A stretch of 64,000 nt of DNA, from positions 124,001 through 188,000 of the forward strand of contig NZ_LJYX01000017.1 in assembly GCF_001440345.1 (NCBI RefSeq), read 5' to 3'. The DNA is from Colwellia sp. TT2012. GTDB taxonomy: Bacteria; Pseudomonadota; Gammaproteobacteria; Enterobacterales; Alteromonadaceae. The notes under the pieces are model-generated. The model did not search any database. It was not told where the DNA came from and saw only the letters and a program-made list of their open reading frames with translations. The position numbers and the translations under genes are program-made. This document shows positions 1 through 8,579 of the stretch, piece by piece. The first letter of the stretch is position 1, and each line of letters begins with the position of its first letter.

Positions 1-81
1 ACGTTGTTTTTTCACGATTGTTGCCTAAAGAGCTCGAAAGCCTTCAACTTTTATTATTGTTACTCATGAACTACCTTTACC

Positions 82-113
82 TACTGACTTAAAGTTTAAA
101 CTTTAAGTCAGTA
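82..113. repeat. 32-bp perfect palindrome
   Basis: Positions 82-97 (TACTGACTTAAAGTTT) are followed directly by their exact reverse complement at 98-113, with no loop. The sequence after it is TAAAAAAG on the plus strand and GGTAAAGG on the minus strand, so neither strand has the U-tract of an intrinsic terminator. It lies in the 577-bp gene-free stretch before citrate synthase. It could be a protein-binding site, a cruciform or part of a repeat; nothing here decides which. Confidence 0.8.
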
Positions 114-577
114 TAAAAAAGTAATTCCCGAAAGTGAACGGTAACTTTTACATGCTCTTATTTGTAAGTGTACCTATTCGCACACAAGTCTAACCAACTT
201 CATAACACGATTCTAGTTAGATTTTGTATTATGATTCAAAAATTATAGCGTAGTTGAATCTATAAACAGTAAGTAATAAGCTACAGGACGAAGTGATTAT
301 ATAATCGATAACATTGAATTACAATTTTAGCGAACGCCAAGATCGAAGCAAATTAACGAAGGCTGCTTTTTTAAGCAATATATTGAGCTGTGTTGAACTT
401 TAGTATAATTACTCTTACATTTTAAATTCATTTCAGGGTAGAATGTCGGCAGTTTGATAAACCCAAGAAAAGTAACAAAAACTGACTATTTATTCACTAA
501 GCTTAGTATGGGAATTGAGCAATTTAGTAGAATGTTGGTAAATGTAAATAAATTATAATTGATAGGGGAAAAATATT
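114..577 (+). promoter_or_regulatory. gltA upstream region with candidate promoter
   Basis: No coding sequence is recognisable in the first 577 bases. A TATAAT box at 404-409 has TTGAGC at 383-388 (15-bp spacing, short of the ideal 17), giving a possible sigma-70 promoter with a long leader. A second TATAAT at 554-559 is very close to the start codon. The ribosome binding site AGGGG at 564-568 is 9 bases before the gltA ATG. Citrate synthase genes often have long regulated 5' regions; no specific operator was recognised. Confidence 0.35.
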
Positions 578-1864
578 ATGGCTGAATCAAAAGCCTCTCT
601 GAGTATTGATGGCATAGAAATTGGGCAGTTTCCAATTTTAAAAGGTACTGCAGGTACTGACGTAATTGATATTAGAACTTTAGGAAGCTATGGCTATTTT
701 ACCTATGACCCCGGCTTTTTAGCTACGGCATCTTGTGAATCATCTATTACTTTCATTGATGGCGATAAAGGCATATTGCAACATCGTGGTTACGCTATAG
801 ATGACTTAGCAAAAAAAGCTGATTACTTAGAAGTTTGTTATATCTTATTAAATGGTGATGCTCCGACGCAATCTGAATATGATGAATTTAAAGCCATCAT
901 CACTAACCATACAATGGTGCATGAGAAGTTAGCCCACTTCTTCCAAGGATTTTTACCTGACGCACATCCTATGGCTATGGTTTGTGGTGTTGTTGGCGCT
1001 ATGTCCTCTTTCTATCACAGTGACTTAGATATCACTGACCCGGCACAGCGTAAACGTAGTGCTCATCGATTAATTGCTAAAATGCCAACTATTTCGGCTA
1101 TGGCTTATAAATACAGTGTTGGTCAACCTTTTGTTTACCCCCGTAATGACCTAAGTTACGCAGAAAACTTCCTGCACATGATGTTCTCAGTACCCGCAGA
1201 AGAATATAAAGTAAATCCTATCATAGCGAGTGCGATGGATAGAATCTTTACCTTACATGCTGACCATGAACAAAATGCTTCTACCTCTACGGTACGTTTA
1301 GCAGGCTCATCTGGCGCTAACCCTTATGCTTGTATTGCCGCAGGTGTTGCCTCTTTGTGGGGACCTGCACATGGTGGTGCTAATGAAGCCTGTTTAACTA
1401 TGCTTGAAGAGATAGGCAGTTTAGACAGAGTTGATGAATTTGTTGCTAAAGCTAAAGATAAAAGTGACCCATTCCGTTTAATGGGCTTTGGTCACCGTGT
1501 CTATAAAAACTTCGACCCACGTGCAACGGTAATGCGCGAAACATGTCACAAAGTATTAAAAGAGTTAGGTATCAACGACCCATTGCTTGATGTTGCTATG
1601 GCATTAGAGAAAGTGGCTCTTGAAGACCCATACTTTATTGAAAAGAAACTTTACCCTAATGTAGACTTCTATTCAGGCATCATCCTTAAAGCTATTGGTA
1701 TCCCAACAAGCATGTTCACCGTAATTTTTGCTATGTCGAGAACCGTTGGTTGGATTTCTCATTGGGATGAAATGTTATCTCAACCGGGTCAAAAAATTGG
1801 TCGTCCTCGCCAAAAATATACCGGTAAAATTGACCGTGAATTTGTGCCATTAAATAAAAGATAA
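578..1864 (+). CDS. gltA: Citrate synthase (type II)
   Basis: Condenses acetyl-CoA and oxaloacetate to citrate, the entry step of the TCA cycle, in the cytoplasm. The 428-residue length matches the hexameric, NADH-sensitive gammaproteobacterial type. Family signatures are visible: HGGANEA (active-site His region), [14 protein letters not shown] (second catalytic His) and DFYSGI (catalytic Asp). The start is ATG with AGGGG at good spacing. It stands alone: an intrinsic terminator follows within 30 bp and the next gene has its own promoter. In many relatives gltA is divergent from sdhCDAB; the left edge of the window does not reach such genes. Confidence 0.97.
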   Translation: MAESKASLSIDGIEIGQFPILKGTAGTDVIDIRTLGSYGYFTYDPGFLATASCESSITFIDGDKGILQHRGYAIDDLAKKADYLEVCYILLNGDAPTQSEYDEFKAIITNHTMVHEKLAHFFQGFLPDAHPMAMVCGVVGAMSSFYHSDLDITDPAQRKRSAHRLIAKMPTISAMAYKYSVGQPFVYPRNDLSYAENFLHMMFSVPAEEYKVNPIIASAMDRIFTLHADHEQNASTSTVRLAGSSGANPYACIAAGVASLWGPAHGGANEACLTMLEEIGSLDRVDEFVAKAKDKSDPFRLMGFGHRVYKNFDPRATVMRETCHKVLKELGINDPLLDVAMALEKVALEDPYFIEKKLYPNVDFYSGIILKAIGIPTSMFTVIFAMSRTVGWISHWDEMLSQPGQKIGRPRQKYTGKIDREFVPLNKR

Positions 1865-1889
1865 TGACATAGTTAAAAATATTAACTTG

Positions 1890-1916
1890 AAAAGGCAGCT
1901 TTAGCTGCCTTTTTTA
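1890..1916 (+). terminator. Rho-independent terminator of gltA
   Basis: The stem AAAGGCAGC / GCTGCCTTT with a four-base TTTA loop is followed by a T-run. It sits 26 bp after the gltA stop codon. Confidence 0.9.
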
Positions 1917-2067
1917 TGTTTATTTACCGATAAAAACCCATCAATATTTTTGATAATCGTTATTCAGCTAAAAAATATACTTACCTTTTTTAAAAGCCGA
2001 TAAACACTATAAAAACAGATTCAGTTGTTTTTTTTAGTGCTATTTTGATTTAATTCAAAGCAAGTAG

Positions 2068-2082
2068 TCGCTATAATAGCGA
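2068..2082 (+). promoter_or_regulatory. Candidate tcdA promoter within a palindrome
   Basis: TCGCTATAATAGCGA is a symmetric 15-mer that contains a consensus TATAAT (2072-2077), about 48 bp before the tcdA start. The -35 match is poor (TTTAAT about 17 bp upstream). The symmetry around the -10 box could be chance or an operator. Confidence 0.4.
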
Positions 2083-2124
2083 TATTTAGCATTTCCTTTC
2101 ACATAAAAACTCAATAAATTGATT

Positions 2125-2943
2125 ATGTCTGATTATTCTTTAAGATTTGGTGGTATTAGCCGTTTATATGGCGAACATGGTGCAAGCATCATAAAACAAG
2201 CTCACTTTTGTGTTATTGGTATAGGTGGTGTTGGCTCTTGGGTAGCAGAAGCTCTCGCCCGTAATGGTATAGGCCAAATTACCTTGATCGACTTAGATGA
2301 TATTTGTACCACGAATATTAACCGACAAATCCACGCATTAACGGATACTGTTGGCCAAAGTAAAGTTGAGGTTATGAGTGAGCGGATTAAACAAATCAAT
2401 CCTGACTGTAAGGTGCTAGTCATTGAAGACTTTGTTACTACTGAAAATTTAATGAGCTTACTCAATCAATCATATGACTATGTTATTGATGCTATCGACT
2501 CTGTCGATATTAAAACCCGCATAATTGCTTATTGTAAGCGTAATAAATTACCTATAATTACTATTGGTGGTGCCGGTGGTCAAGTTGACCCCAGTCAAAT
2601 AGCTATCACTGACTTAAGTAAAACCTATCAAGATCCCCTGCTTGCTAAAGTAAAAAATCAATTACGCCGTGAATTTAATTTTCCACGTGCGGATATTGCC
2701 AAAGCGAGCAAGAGAAAGTTTTCAATAGATGCGGTATTTTCTACCGAGCAACTACGCTACCCTGCTGATAATAAAGCTGGAGAAGTTTGTTTAGCGAAAC
2801 CCGATGCAAGTAATGGTGAACAGGGTAGTATGCGATTAGATTGTCGCACGGGTTTTGGTGCGACCACACATGTGACGGCAACGTTTGCATTTTTTGCCGT
2901 TGGTAAAGCAATTGATAAACTGTTAAAAAAGAAGCTGAAGTAA
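2125..2943 (+). CDS. tcdA: tRNA threonylcarbamoyladenosine dehydratase
   Basis: An E1/ThiF-like ATP-dependent enzyme (formerly CsdL) that cyclises t6A at position 37 of ANN-decoding tRNAs to ct6A. The N-terminal Rossmann fold shows GIGGVGSWVAEALARNGIG, then LIDLDDICTTNINRQ, the usual nucleotide-binding and Arg-finger region. At 272 residues it is close to the E. coli enzyme. I chose the ATG at 2125, giving MSDYSLRFGG, over the in-frame TTG at 2119. It converges with the fused cysteine desulfurase gene; in E. coli the homologues csdA, csdE and tcdA are neighbours on one strand, so the functional linkage is kept but rearranged. Confidence 0.92.
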   Translation: MSDYSLRFGGISRLYGEHGASIIKQAHFCVIGIGGVGSWVAEALARNGIGQITLIDLDDICTTNINRQIHALTDTVGQSKVEVMSERIKQINPDCKVLVIEDFVTTENLMSLLNQSYDYVIDAIDSVDIKTRIIAYCKRNKLPIITIGGAGGQVDPSQIAITDLSKTYQDPLLAKVKNQLRREFNFPRADIAKASKRKFSIDAVFSTEQLRYPADNKAGEVCLAKPDASNGEQGSMRLDCRTGFGATTHVTATFAFFAVGKAIDKLLKKKLK

Positions 2944-3088
2944 TCAATAAACCAGCTCAACGCTACAAAATAACTTTGCTCTAGCCGTTATTTTACTCAG
3001 CCCGCGCTCAATTCACTGGCAATAGCAGAATATTGCCACGAATTATACCCTTCAATTAACAAAACTATCAAACTGGTGCGATAAAGTC

Positions 3089-3141
3089 ATTTAAATACTC
3101 TATTTAAAAGAGGCTAGCTAGCACTTAAATAGAGTTTAAAT
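3089..3141. terminator. Hairpin between convergent tcdA and csdAE
   Basis: The arms 3089-3107 and 3125-3141 are complementary (ATTTAAA..CTCTATTTAA against TTAAATAGAGTTTAAAT) with a two-base bulge and a 17-base loop containing GCTAGC. Its place between convergent stop codons suggests transcription termination, but neither strand has a clean T-run. The remaining 260 bp here holds nothing else I recognise. Confidence 0.4.
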
Positions 3142-3203
3142 GTAGTAAAATAGAATAATTATTCACTAGTATTGCTTATACTGTGGTTAATACAAGCGAG
3201 TAG

Positions 3204-4907
3204 TTATTGCGCCAATAATTTTATTTTATCAACAATAGCTAATAAACCATTACCACGAGATGGGCTTAAGTGCTGCATTAAACCCATTGTTTCGAAGTAT
3301 TTATTAATATTTACCTTATGTATTTGTTGTGCTGTTTTATGATTAAGGGCGCTAAGCACAATCACTAATAAACCACGGATAATTTTGGCATCACTGTCGG
3401 CTTTAAACGAATAGTAGCCTTGGCTATCTTGTTCAACTTTCAGCCAAGCCAGACTTTCGCAGCCAGAAATGAGGGTTTCATCGTCACGCAGTGATTTTTC
3501 CATTCGAGGTAATTTTTTACCCAGCAGCATAATTTCTCTATGTCGGCTATCCCAACCTTTCGTTTTAGCAAAGAGGGTAAGAATATCAACCATTTCATCG
3601 CTCGATATACTTTTGACACTGCCAGTTTCATCGTGTTGTTCTTGTTCGAGACAAGCATTAAGTAAAAATTTATTTAAGCACTCAATCAGGTAATCAATTT
3701 CCACCTTGGTATTATAAGCAGCTAGAGAAACCCTTAAGCAACCATCGATGTTTAAATGCGCCATTAAAGGCATAGCACAATGATGACCCGAGCGAATAGC
3801 GATACCATAAGTATCCAGCGAGGTAGCAACATCGTGATTATGATGTCCTATTAAGGTAAAAGCGATAACACCAATATCAGGTTTGCCTTCGACTATAAAT
3901 TTAACTTGCGCTATTTTAGCTAAGGCGTGATAACAATAATCAAGCAGTTGTTGTTCATATTCCTGGTAACTTTTACTAATATCGGCTAACAAAGGTGCTA
4001 AGAAGTTGATACTTTCACCAAAAGCAATCACCCCGGCAATATTGGGTGTACCCGCTTCAAACTTAAAAGGTAAGGAGTTAAAGCGAGTACCTTGAGTAAA
4101 ACTGACTGTTTTAATCATTTCCCCTCCCCCCTGATATGGCGGCATAGTCTCAAGCAGGTCTTTTTTACCATAAAGGACACCAATGCCTGTTGGGCCATAC
4201 ATTTTATGAGCCGAAAAAACATAAAAATCACAGTCAAGCGCTTGTACATCAATCGGTAAATGTGCCACTGCTTGAGCGCCATCTATCAAGGTTATTGCAC
4301 CAACAGATTTTGCCTTAGTTATAACTCTCTCAACGGGATTTATCCGCCCTAGCACATTAGAAATATGGGCAAATGCGACAAATTTTGTTTTATCCGTAAT
4401 GACATTATCTAGCTTAGTACTATCAATATAACCTTGCTTAGTTAAAGGTAAAATCTTGATCACCGCGCCAGTTTGCTCGGCAACTATTTGCCAGGGCACA
4501 ATATTTGCGTGGTGCTCACTAGTACAAAGAACTATTTCATCCCCTGGCATTAAGGTATTTCGAGCCAAGCTTTGCACCACAATATTGATACTTTCCGTGG
4601 CACCCTTAGTCCAAATTATTTCTTTAATACTACGCGCACCAATAAAACCTTGGACTAGGGTACGGGCATTTTCAAAAGCTAAGGTAGCTTTGCTACTTAG
4701 TTGATGTGAAGCTCTATGGACATTGGCATTATATTGGCAATAAAAATCTTGCTGGCTGTCAATAACATTTCGAGGTTTTTGTGTGGTCGCTGCATTATCA
4801 AAATACACTATAGCGTGATGTATATCGTCTTTATCATGCCTAGGTGAGCAGATATTTTGTAATAATGGAAATTTCTTTCTAAAAAGGTCAGGCTCAAATG
4901 TTTTCAT
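3204..4907 (-). CDS. Cysteine desulfurase-SufE fusion protein (CsdA-CsdE type)
   Basis: A single 567-residue polypeptide. Residues about 1-415 form a group II PLP-dependent cysteine desulfurase: the PLP lysine is K235 in SAHKMYG, with FDNAATTQKP near the N-terminus and the persulfide cysteine C377 in RSGHHCAMP. Residues about 430-567 form a SufE/CsdE sulfur acceptor: RHREIMLLGKKLP and the acceptor cysteine C483 in LISGCESLAWL. Normally these are two proteins, with sulfur passing from the desulfurase cysteine to the SufE cysteine; fusion makes the transfer intramolecular. Convergent tcdA suggests the Csd rather than the Suf pathway, and no sufBCD is nearby. No internal stop or frameshift is seen. 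The first ATG fits the family. Confidence 0.93.
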   Translation of the reverse strand: MKTFEPDLFRKKFPLLQNICSPRHDKDDIHHAIVYFDNAATTQKPRNVIDSQQDFYCQYNANVHRASHQLSSKATLAFENARTLVQGFIGARSIKEIIWTKGATESINIVVQSLARNTLMPGDEIVLCTSEHHANIVPWQIVAEQTGAVIKILPLTKQGYIDSTKLDNVITDKTKFVAFAHISNVLGRINPVERVITKAKSVGAITLIDGAQAVAHLPIDVQALDCDFYVFSAHKMYGPTGIGVLYGKKDLLETMPPYQGGGEMIKTVSFTQGTRFNSLPFKFEAGTPNIAGVIAFGESINFLAPLLADISKSYQEYEQQLLDYCYHALAKIAQVKFIVEGKPDIGVIAFTLIGHHNHDVATSLDTYGIAIRSGHHCAMPLMAHLNIDGCLRVSLAAYNTKVEIDYLIECLNKFLLNACLEQEQHDETGSVKSISSDEMVDILTLFAKTKGWDSRHREIMLLGKKLPRMEKSLRDDETLISGCESLAWLKVEQDSQGYYSFKADSDAKIIRGLLVIVLSALNHKTAQQIHKVNINKYFETMGLMQHLSPSRGNGLLAIVDKIKLLAQ

Positions 4908-5012
4908 AAATACTCTGATAAATAAAATTGTGCTCTATACCCAAGCCACCTCAAAAGGCGAGTTTCAGGATGCAAGAGCGAATCATGATAAAGGCGTATC
5001 TTTTTATTAAGG

Positions 5013-5135
5013 GAAGTTTTAAAGGCTTATAAGCGGCGTTATTGATTTAGACAAGGGAATAACCATTCTCTTCAACCAATGCCTTGCCTCTAAGACTTTA
5101 AATTCTCGATAAGGGACACTTTCTTATACGGATTG
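5013..5135 (-). repeat. Dispersed repeat family B, copy 1
   Basis: Read on the minus strand, this matches the plus strand of 34905-35026 closely over about 120 bp. Shared blocks are TATAAGAAAGTGT, GGCAAGGC, AATCAATAACG and TATAAGCCTTTAAAAC. It is non-coding and intergenic. The flanking 4936-5012 segment (TATACCCAAGCCACCTC, then ATCATGATAAAGGCG) loosely resembles part of the element at 27301-27593, so these elements may be composite. The gap 4908-5293 holds nothing else recognisable. Confidence 0.75.
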
Positions 5136-5293
5136 ATATAAACATTATAACTTATTTTTCCACTACAATTTAAGTGCTTAGTAAAGCTCACCCATTTTGG
5201 GGACTTATGAAGATAGAAAAATAAGCGTATACCTAGGTAAAAATGAGGGATTTAGACTATAACTAATAAAGTGTTCTCTCAAAAGGTATCAGA

Positions 5294-5656
5294 ATGAGAT
5301 TTTTTGCTTGCCTATATCAGTTTAAAACAAATCTATATCGTTTTTTTCAATTGAAAAAATCAATTGTCGCTAAACGACAAAACACTAAATATGCTCAGGA
5401 AGTAAGGGGCATTGAAAAAAAAGACCTTAGGCTTAGGTGTAAAAAAGCCGCACAAGAGATCCAATATTTAGGTCGTTTTAGTCATTGGCCCATTGCAAAA
5501 GTAAAAATAAAGATAGAAAAAAACTCGTTGCTTTATTTAGATATTAGCCGCAGCAAGCAGAAAATTTTTGCCGATAAAATTCAAGGTCAGGATAAAATAA
5601 TGAGGGTTATTGATAAGACGTTATTGTCTGATAAAAGAGTAAAAAGACTTCCTTAA
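5294..5656 (+). CDS. Hypothetical protein, 120 residues
   Basis: I do not recognise this protein. It is strongly basic, with clusters such as KKDLRLRCKKAAQE, has no signal peptide or membrane segment, and ends KRVKRLP. AAAGG lies about 9 bases before the ATG. It sits alone between repeat-derived DNA and a decayed ORF, a setting where genes are often lineage-specific. It may be expressed and bind nucleic acid, judging by its charge only, or may itself be a remnant. No paralogue is seen in the window. Confidence 0.5.
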   Translation: MRFFACLYQFKTNLYRFFQLKKSIVAKRQNTKYAQEVRGIEKKDLRLRCKKAAQEIQYLGRFSHWPIAKVKIKIEKNSLLYLDISRSKQKIFADKIQGQDKIMRVIDKTLLSDKRVKRLP

Positions 5657-5693
5657 TTCTAATATAATCTGAACTCTGGATAAGGAGTGCTTG

Positions 5694-5896
5694 ATGGGTA
5701 AGTAAAAACAACAATTTACGATTATTAAGAATAAAATTTACAAAATCAGTCGCGATATATGTTATCAATGTTTCAATTTATTCGATTATCAAGGTAAAAC
5801 GTTTATGAATAACGGGTTATTTATCGACGTTTTAACGCTGATAATCAGATAAAGGGGAATATTGAGCAAGTGCTGCTTATCCAGACTTCAGGTTAA
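5694..5896 (+). pseudogene. Probable decayed small ORF
   Basis: A strong ribosome binding site (AAGGAG, 6 bases before ATG 5694) leads into Met-Gly-Lys and then a TAA stop. The same frame then continues open with plausible protein (CYQCFNLFDYQGKTF) to a second stop. The overlapping frame shows DNQIKGNIEQVLLIQTSG ending in TAA at 5896. One in-frame stop and one frameshift in an otherwise protein-like stretch suggest a recently inactivated small gene. The family is unknown. Confidence 0.35.
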
Positions 5897-5923
5897 TATA
5901 GGCTAGCACTAGCAAACCATGGG

Positions 5924-7534
5924 TTAAAAACTCCCTGATAATATCCGAGTTTTCCTTAACGCTTCACTTTCCCATGCTGCCGCTTGCGCTAACCAGTACC
6001 TCGCACCTACAATATCACCTTGCTGGTATAAAGCTAAGGCAATATTGTAATGAAAACTCGGCATCAAATAGGCTGACGGTTTTGTATTTAATATACTCAG
6101 GTATTCTGAAGGAAATTCATTAGCGAAATACCTTAGTTGAGTACGCCGATTGAGCGGTTTAAAAGCTGAATAACTTGGCGCAATAGGTCTTGCTGATAAG
6201 TCTTTACCGGTACTAAGCTGTTGACAACTTTCGGCTAAATGGAGGCCAACTTGCTCTTTAAAAGCTATCGGCGTACCTAAACGCCATTTTTTTTGCTCGC
6301 TCAAGTTGTTATTAACGGCTTGCAAAATTGGTGTACTGGCTTTTATGTTACTGGCCCATGCTACCTCTGCTAATACCCTGGCTCTCACCTGTTTCCGTAC
6401 ACCTTGATAGTAATTGGCCAAAACCGCAATATTATGAGCAAAAGGTTTATGCTGCACCCCTTGGCATTTATCATGGTTTTTACTTAAGGGGTATTCATCA
6501 ACAAAACCGAGTAAATGACTTATTTCATGACTAAAAACATCGGTATTATCCTCGACATCAAAATAGAGAATACCTAAGTGTACATTGGCACCGCCTTCGT
6601 TGAGCATTAAACCTATATACCGGCTACTCACGTCCTTGGCCACACTTTGCCAATGTGCTTCATCACAAATAATAGTACGTTGTGCTTGCGCCAGACAATC
6701 AAGACGTTTGCTGCTAATGTAGCGTGGCATCGGCAAACAGACATACTGTGCTAACACTTGCTGCTCATTAAAGCTACTGATCAGCTGCTCAAGGTGCTTT
6801 AAGTGGGCCAGATTAGTCGCAAACAGTTGTAAACTGATAAGGCAACTTGATAACGTTTCAAATGGCACTTGCTCTTGAACATTAACGGTGCTTATTAGTA
6901 ATGGACTATTTTTGATGACCGCATATTTATCTAGATCTGAGAATAGACGGTTAATTTGGCTATTAGCACCTTGCTTCAACGCAGCAGAATTTATTAGCTG
7001 CTTTACCCGAGCTACATTCCCTAAAGAAACAGCTATGTTAATGGCTAACACTAACCTAGTTTCAGCTAAGTTATTATTGTTAATCATTGCTGGTAATTGC
7101 CCTAATGTCGCTTGTGCTAGGGAAAACTGACCTTGTTGAAAATATAACTGTGTCAGCGCGACCATGGCTTGCTGGGATTTTAAGCGAATTGCCTGTTCAA
7201 ACCACATAATAGCCGTGGTGATTAAAGCGATATTTTTTTCTTGCTGAGCTTTTTTTTGATACCAATAAGCAAGTTTTAATGCCGCGTTTTGTTGGCTTTT
7301 CGCTAGGGTTTGGTTTAGCGTTAACCAATGAATACTAGTAACAGTCGCATTTTTTTCGGCAATGGTTAGCGCGGCAATGTAGTCATGCTTTAATGCGTAG
7401 GAAAATTGCCCCGCATGGTAATTTTTTGTCTGCAATTGCTTAGTTAAATAATCGGCTAAAAAAAATGAACTTGATGACAAAGATATCATCAAGCTCAGTA
7501 GTAATATATAACGGTATATTTTATCGAAACGCAT
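5924..7534 (-). CDS. Putative exported zinc metallopeptidase with TPR-like N-terminus
   Basis: A 536-residue protein with an N-terminal signal or anchor segment (residues about 8-28). Residues about 45-200 are helical repeats resembling Sel1/TPR (IMWFEQAIRLKSQQAMVALTQLY). A zinc-peptidase motif HEISHLLGFVDEY follows at 336-348: His336, Glu337 and His340 with the Gly-x-x-(D)E extension, which resembles M64/metzincin-like sites. A further TPR-like segment lies near the C-terminus (IALALYQQGDIVGARYWL). Several cysteines (C231, C266, C280, C290, C357, C437) could form periplasmic disulfides. It starts 15 bp after nlpI on the same strand, so it is probably co-transcribed. NlpI is known to be a TPR adaptor for envelope proteases, so a shared pathway is plausible but unproven. 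The substrate is unknown. Confidence 0.7.
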   Translation of the reverse strand: MRFDKIYRYILLLSLMISLSSSSFFLADYLTKQLQTKNYHAGQFSYALKHDYIAALTIAEKNATVTSIHWLTLNQTLAKSQQNAALKLAYWYQKKAQQEKNIALITTAIMWFEQAIRLKSQQAMVALTQLYFQQGQFSLAQATLGQLPAMINNNNLAETRLVLAINIAVSLGNVARVKQLINSAALKQGANSQINRLFSDLDKYAVIKNSPLLISTVNVQEQVPFETLSSCLISLQLFATNLAHLKHLEQLISSFNEQQVLAQYVCLPMPRYISSKRLDCLAQAQRTIICDEAHWQSVAKDVSSRYIGLMLNEGGANVHLGILYFDVEDNTDVFSHEISHLLGFVDEYPLSKNHDKCQGVQHKPFAHNIAVLANYYQGVRKQVRARVLAEVAWASNIKASTPILQAVNNNLSEQKKWRLGTPIAFKEQVGLHLAESCQQLSTGKDLSARPIAPSYSAFKPLNRRTQLRYFANEFPSEYLSILNTKPSAYLMPSFHYNIALALYQQGDIVGARYWLAQAAAWESEALRKTRILSGSF

Positions 7535-7549
7535 TGAGTCGCTAAAAAT

Positions 7550-8464
7550 TTATGGCTGAGTATTAGTGGTTTTTTTAGTGCGCATTAAATCTAATTCAAG
7601 CTTAGCGTATCTATGCTCAACAAATTCATAAACATTAGTGCTTAATGCCAATTTAAAGAAATTTGCCGCACTGCCACGAAAGCCTAGGGCTTGGTTATAC
7701 TTACCTAAATAAAAATAAGCTTCACATAGTCGCTCAGTTAACTCTTTATTGGAGCGAATATTTTTTGTTAAATCGTGAACAAACTCTCCTTGAGAAATTT
7801 CGCCAAGATAAAGGTATATTATCTGTTTCGCCCAGGTACTATCCGCAACTAATTTTGCTCGTTGTTTTAATAACTGCTTTGCTGCGATAGGGTCCATCTC
7901 ATATTCAGTTAAATACAACCACAATAGACGATACGGATCATCCTGCTGTTTTTGATGAAAAGCTTTAAAATCAAGACTAGCTAATTCAGGTCGAGCACCA
8001 TAATAAAGGGCTATGCCCCGATTTAAATAGGCATATTCATGTCCAGGTGCTAGCTCTAAGGCAGAGTCGAATTTTTCATAAGCTTGGGAAAACTCTTGTA
8101 ACTGGGTGTAATGAATGCCCAAAAAATTATAAGCATCAATTAAATTAGGCTTTAATTGTAGGGCATGGGAGAAGTCAAATCTTGCCAGCGAACGTAAGCC
8201 AACACTGTCATACAAGACACCTCGATCATAAAAAAGTTGTGCTCTTTGTTCATCCGGTATCTTTGCCCTATTTATCACTTCAGATAAACGTGCGATGGCT
8301 ATTTCACTTTTAAAGTTAATCGCCAACGGCTCAGCAATGACTAGATTATTCATTATCGCAAAAGGTCTATTATTATCAGCTCCTTGATTAGAGGCACAGC
8401 CTTGCGTCAGCAGCGTACTACTTAACAGTAATATTAGAAGAGTAGTTTTAAGAAGTGAATGCAC
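7550..8464 (-). CDS. nlpI: Lipoprotein NlpI, TPR adaptor
   Basis: An outer-membrane lipoprotein with tetratricopeptide repeats. In E. coli it scaffolds peptidoglycan endopeptidases and presents MepS to the protease Prc. The lipoprotein signal is clear: a basic start, a leucine-rich core and the lipobox LTQGC with lipidated Cys23. TPR motifs include AQLFYDRGVLYDSVGLRSLARFDF, cut here as successive 34-residue units over residues about 75-170. The length of 304 matches the family (294 in E. coli). It lies just after pnp, as in Enterobacteriaceae, but a terminator at 8521-8540 separates the two. A putative metallopeptidase gene follows at 15 bp. Confidence 0.93.
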   Translation of the reverse strand: MHSLLKTTLLILLLSSTLLTQGCASNQGADNNRPFAIMNNLVIAEPLAINFKSEIAIARLSEVINRAKIPDEQRAQLFYDRGVLYDSVGLRSLARFDFSHALQLKPNLIDAYNFLGIHYTQLQEFSQAYEKFDSALELAPGHEYAYLNRGIALYYGARPELASLDFKAFHQKQQDDPYRLLWLYLTEYEMDPIAAKQLLKQRAKLVADSTWAKQIIYLYLGEISQGEFVHDLTKNIRSNKELTERLCEAYFYLGKYNQALGFRGSAANFFKLALSTNVYEFVEHRYAKLELDLMRTKKTTNTQP

Positions 8465-8514
8465 AGAAATGCCTTATAAATAAATAACTAACAATAGAAA
8501 TTAACTCATTATAA

Positions 8515-8546
8515 ACAAAAAAGGAGCCAATTGGCTCCTTTTTTAC
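8515..8546 (-). terminator. Rho-independent terminator of pnp
   Basis: The perfect 20-bp palindrome AAGGAGCCAATTGGCTCCTT (8521-8540) is flanked by A-runs and T-runs on both sides. It lies just after the pnp stop codon. It would stop read-through into nlpI, implying a separate nlpI promoter or partial read-through. Confidence 0.88.
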
Positions 8547-8579
8547 TTAATCAAATGTAAATATTTTTTACTGATAAAA

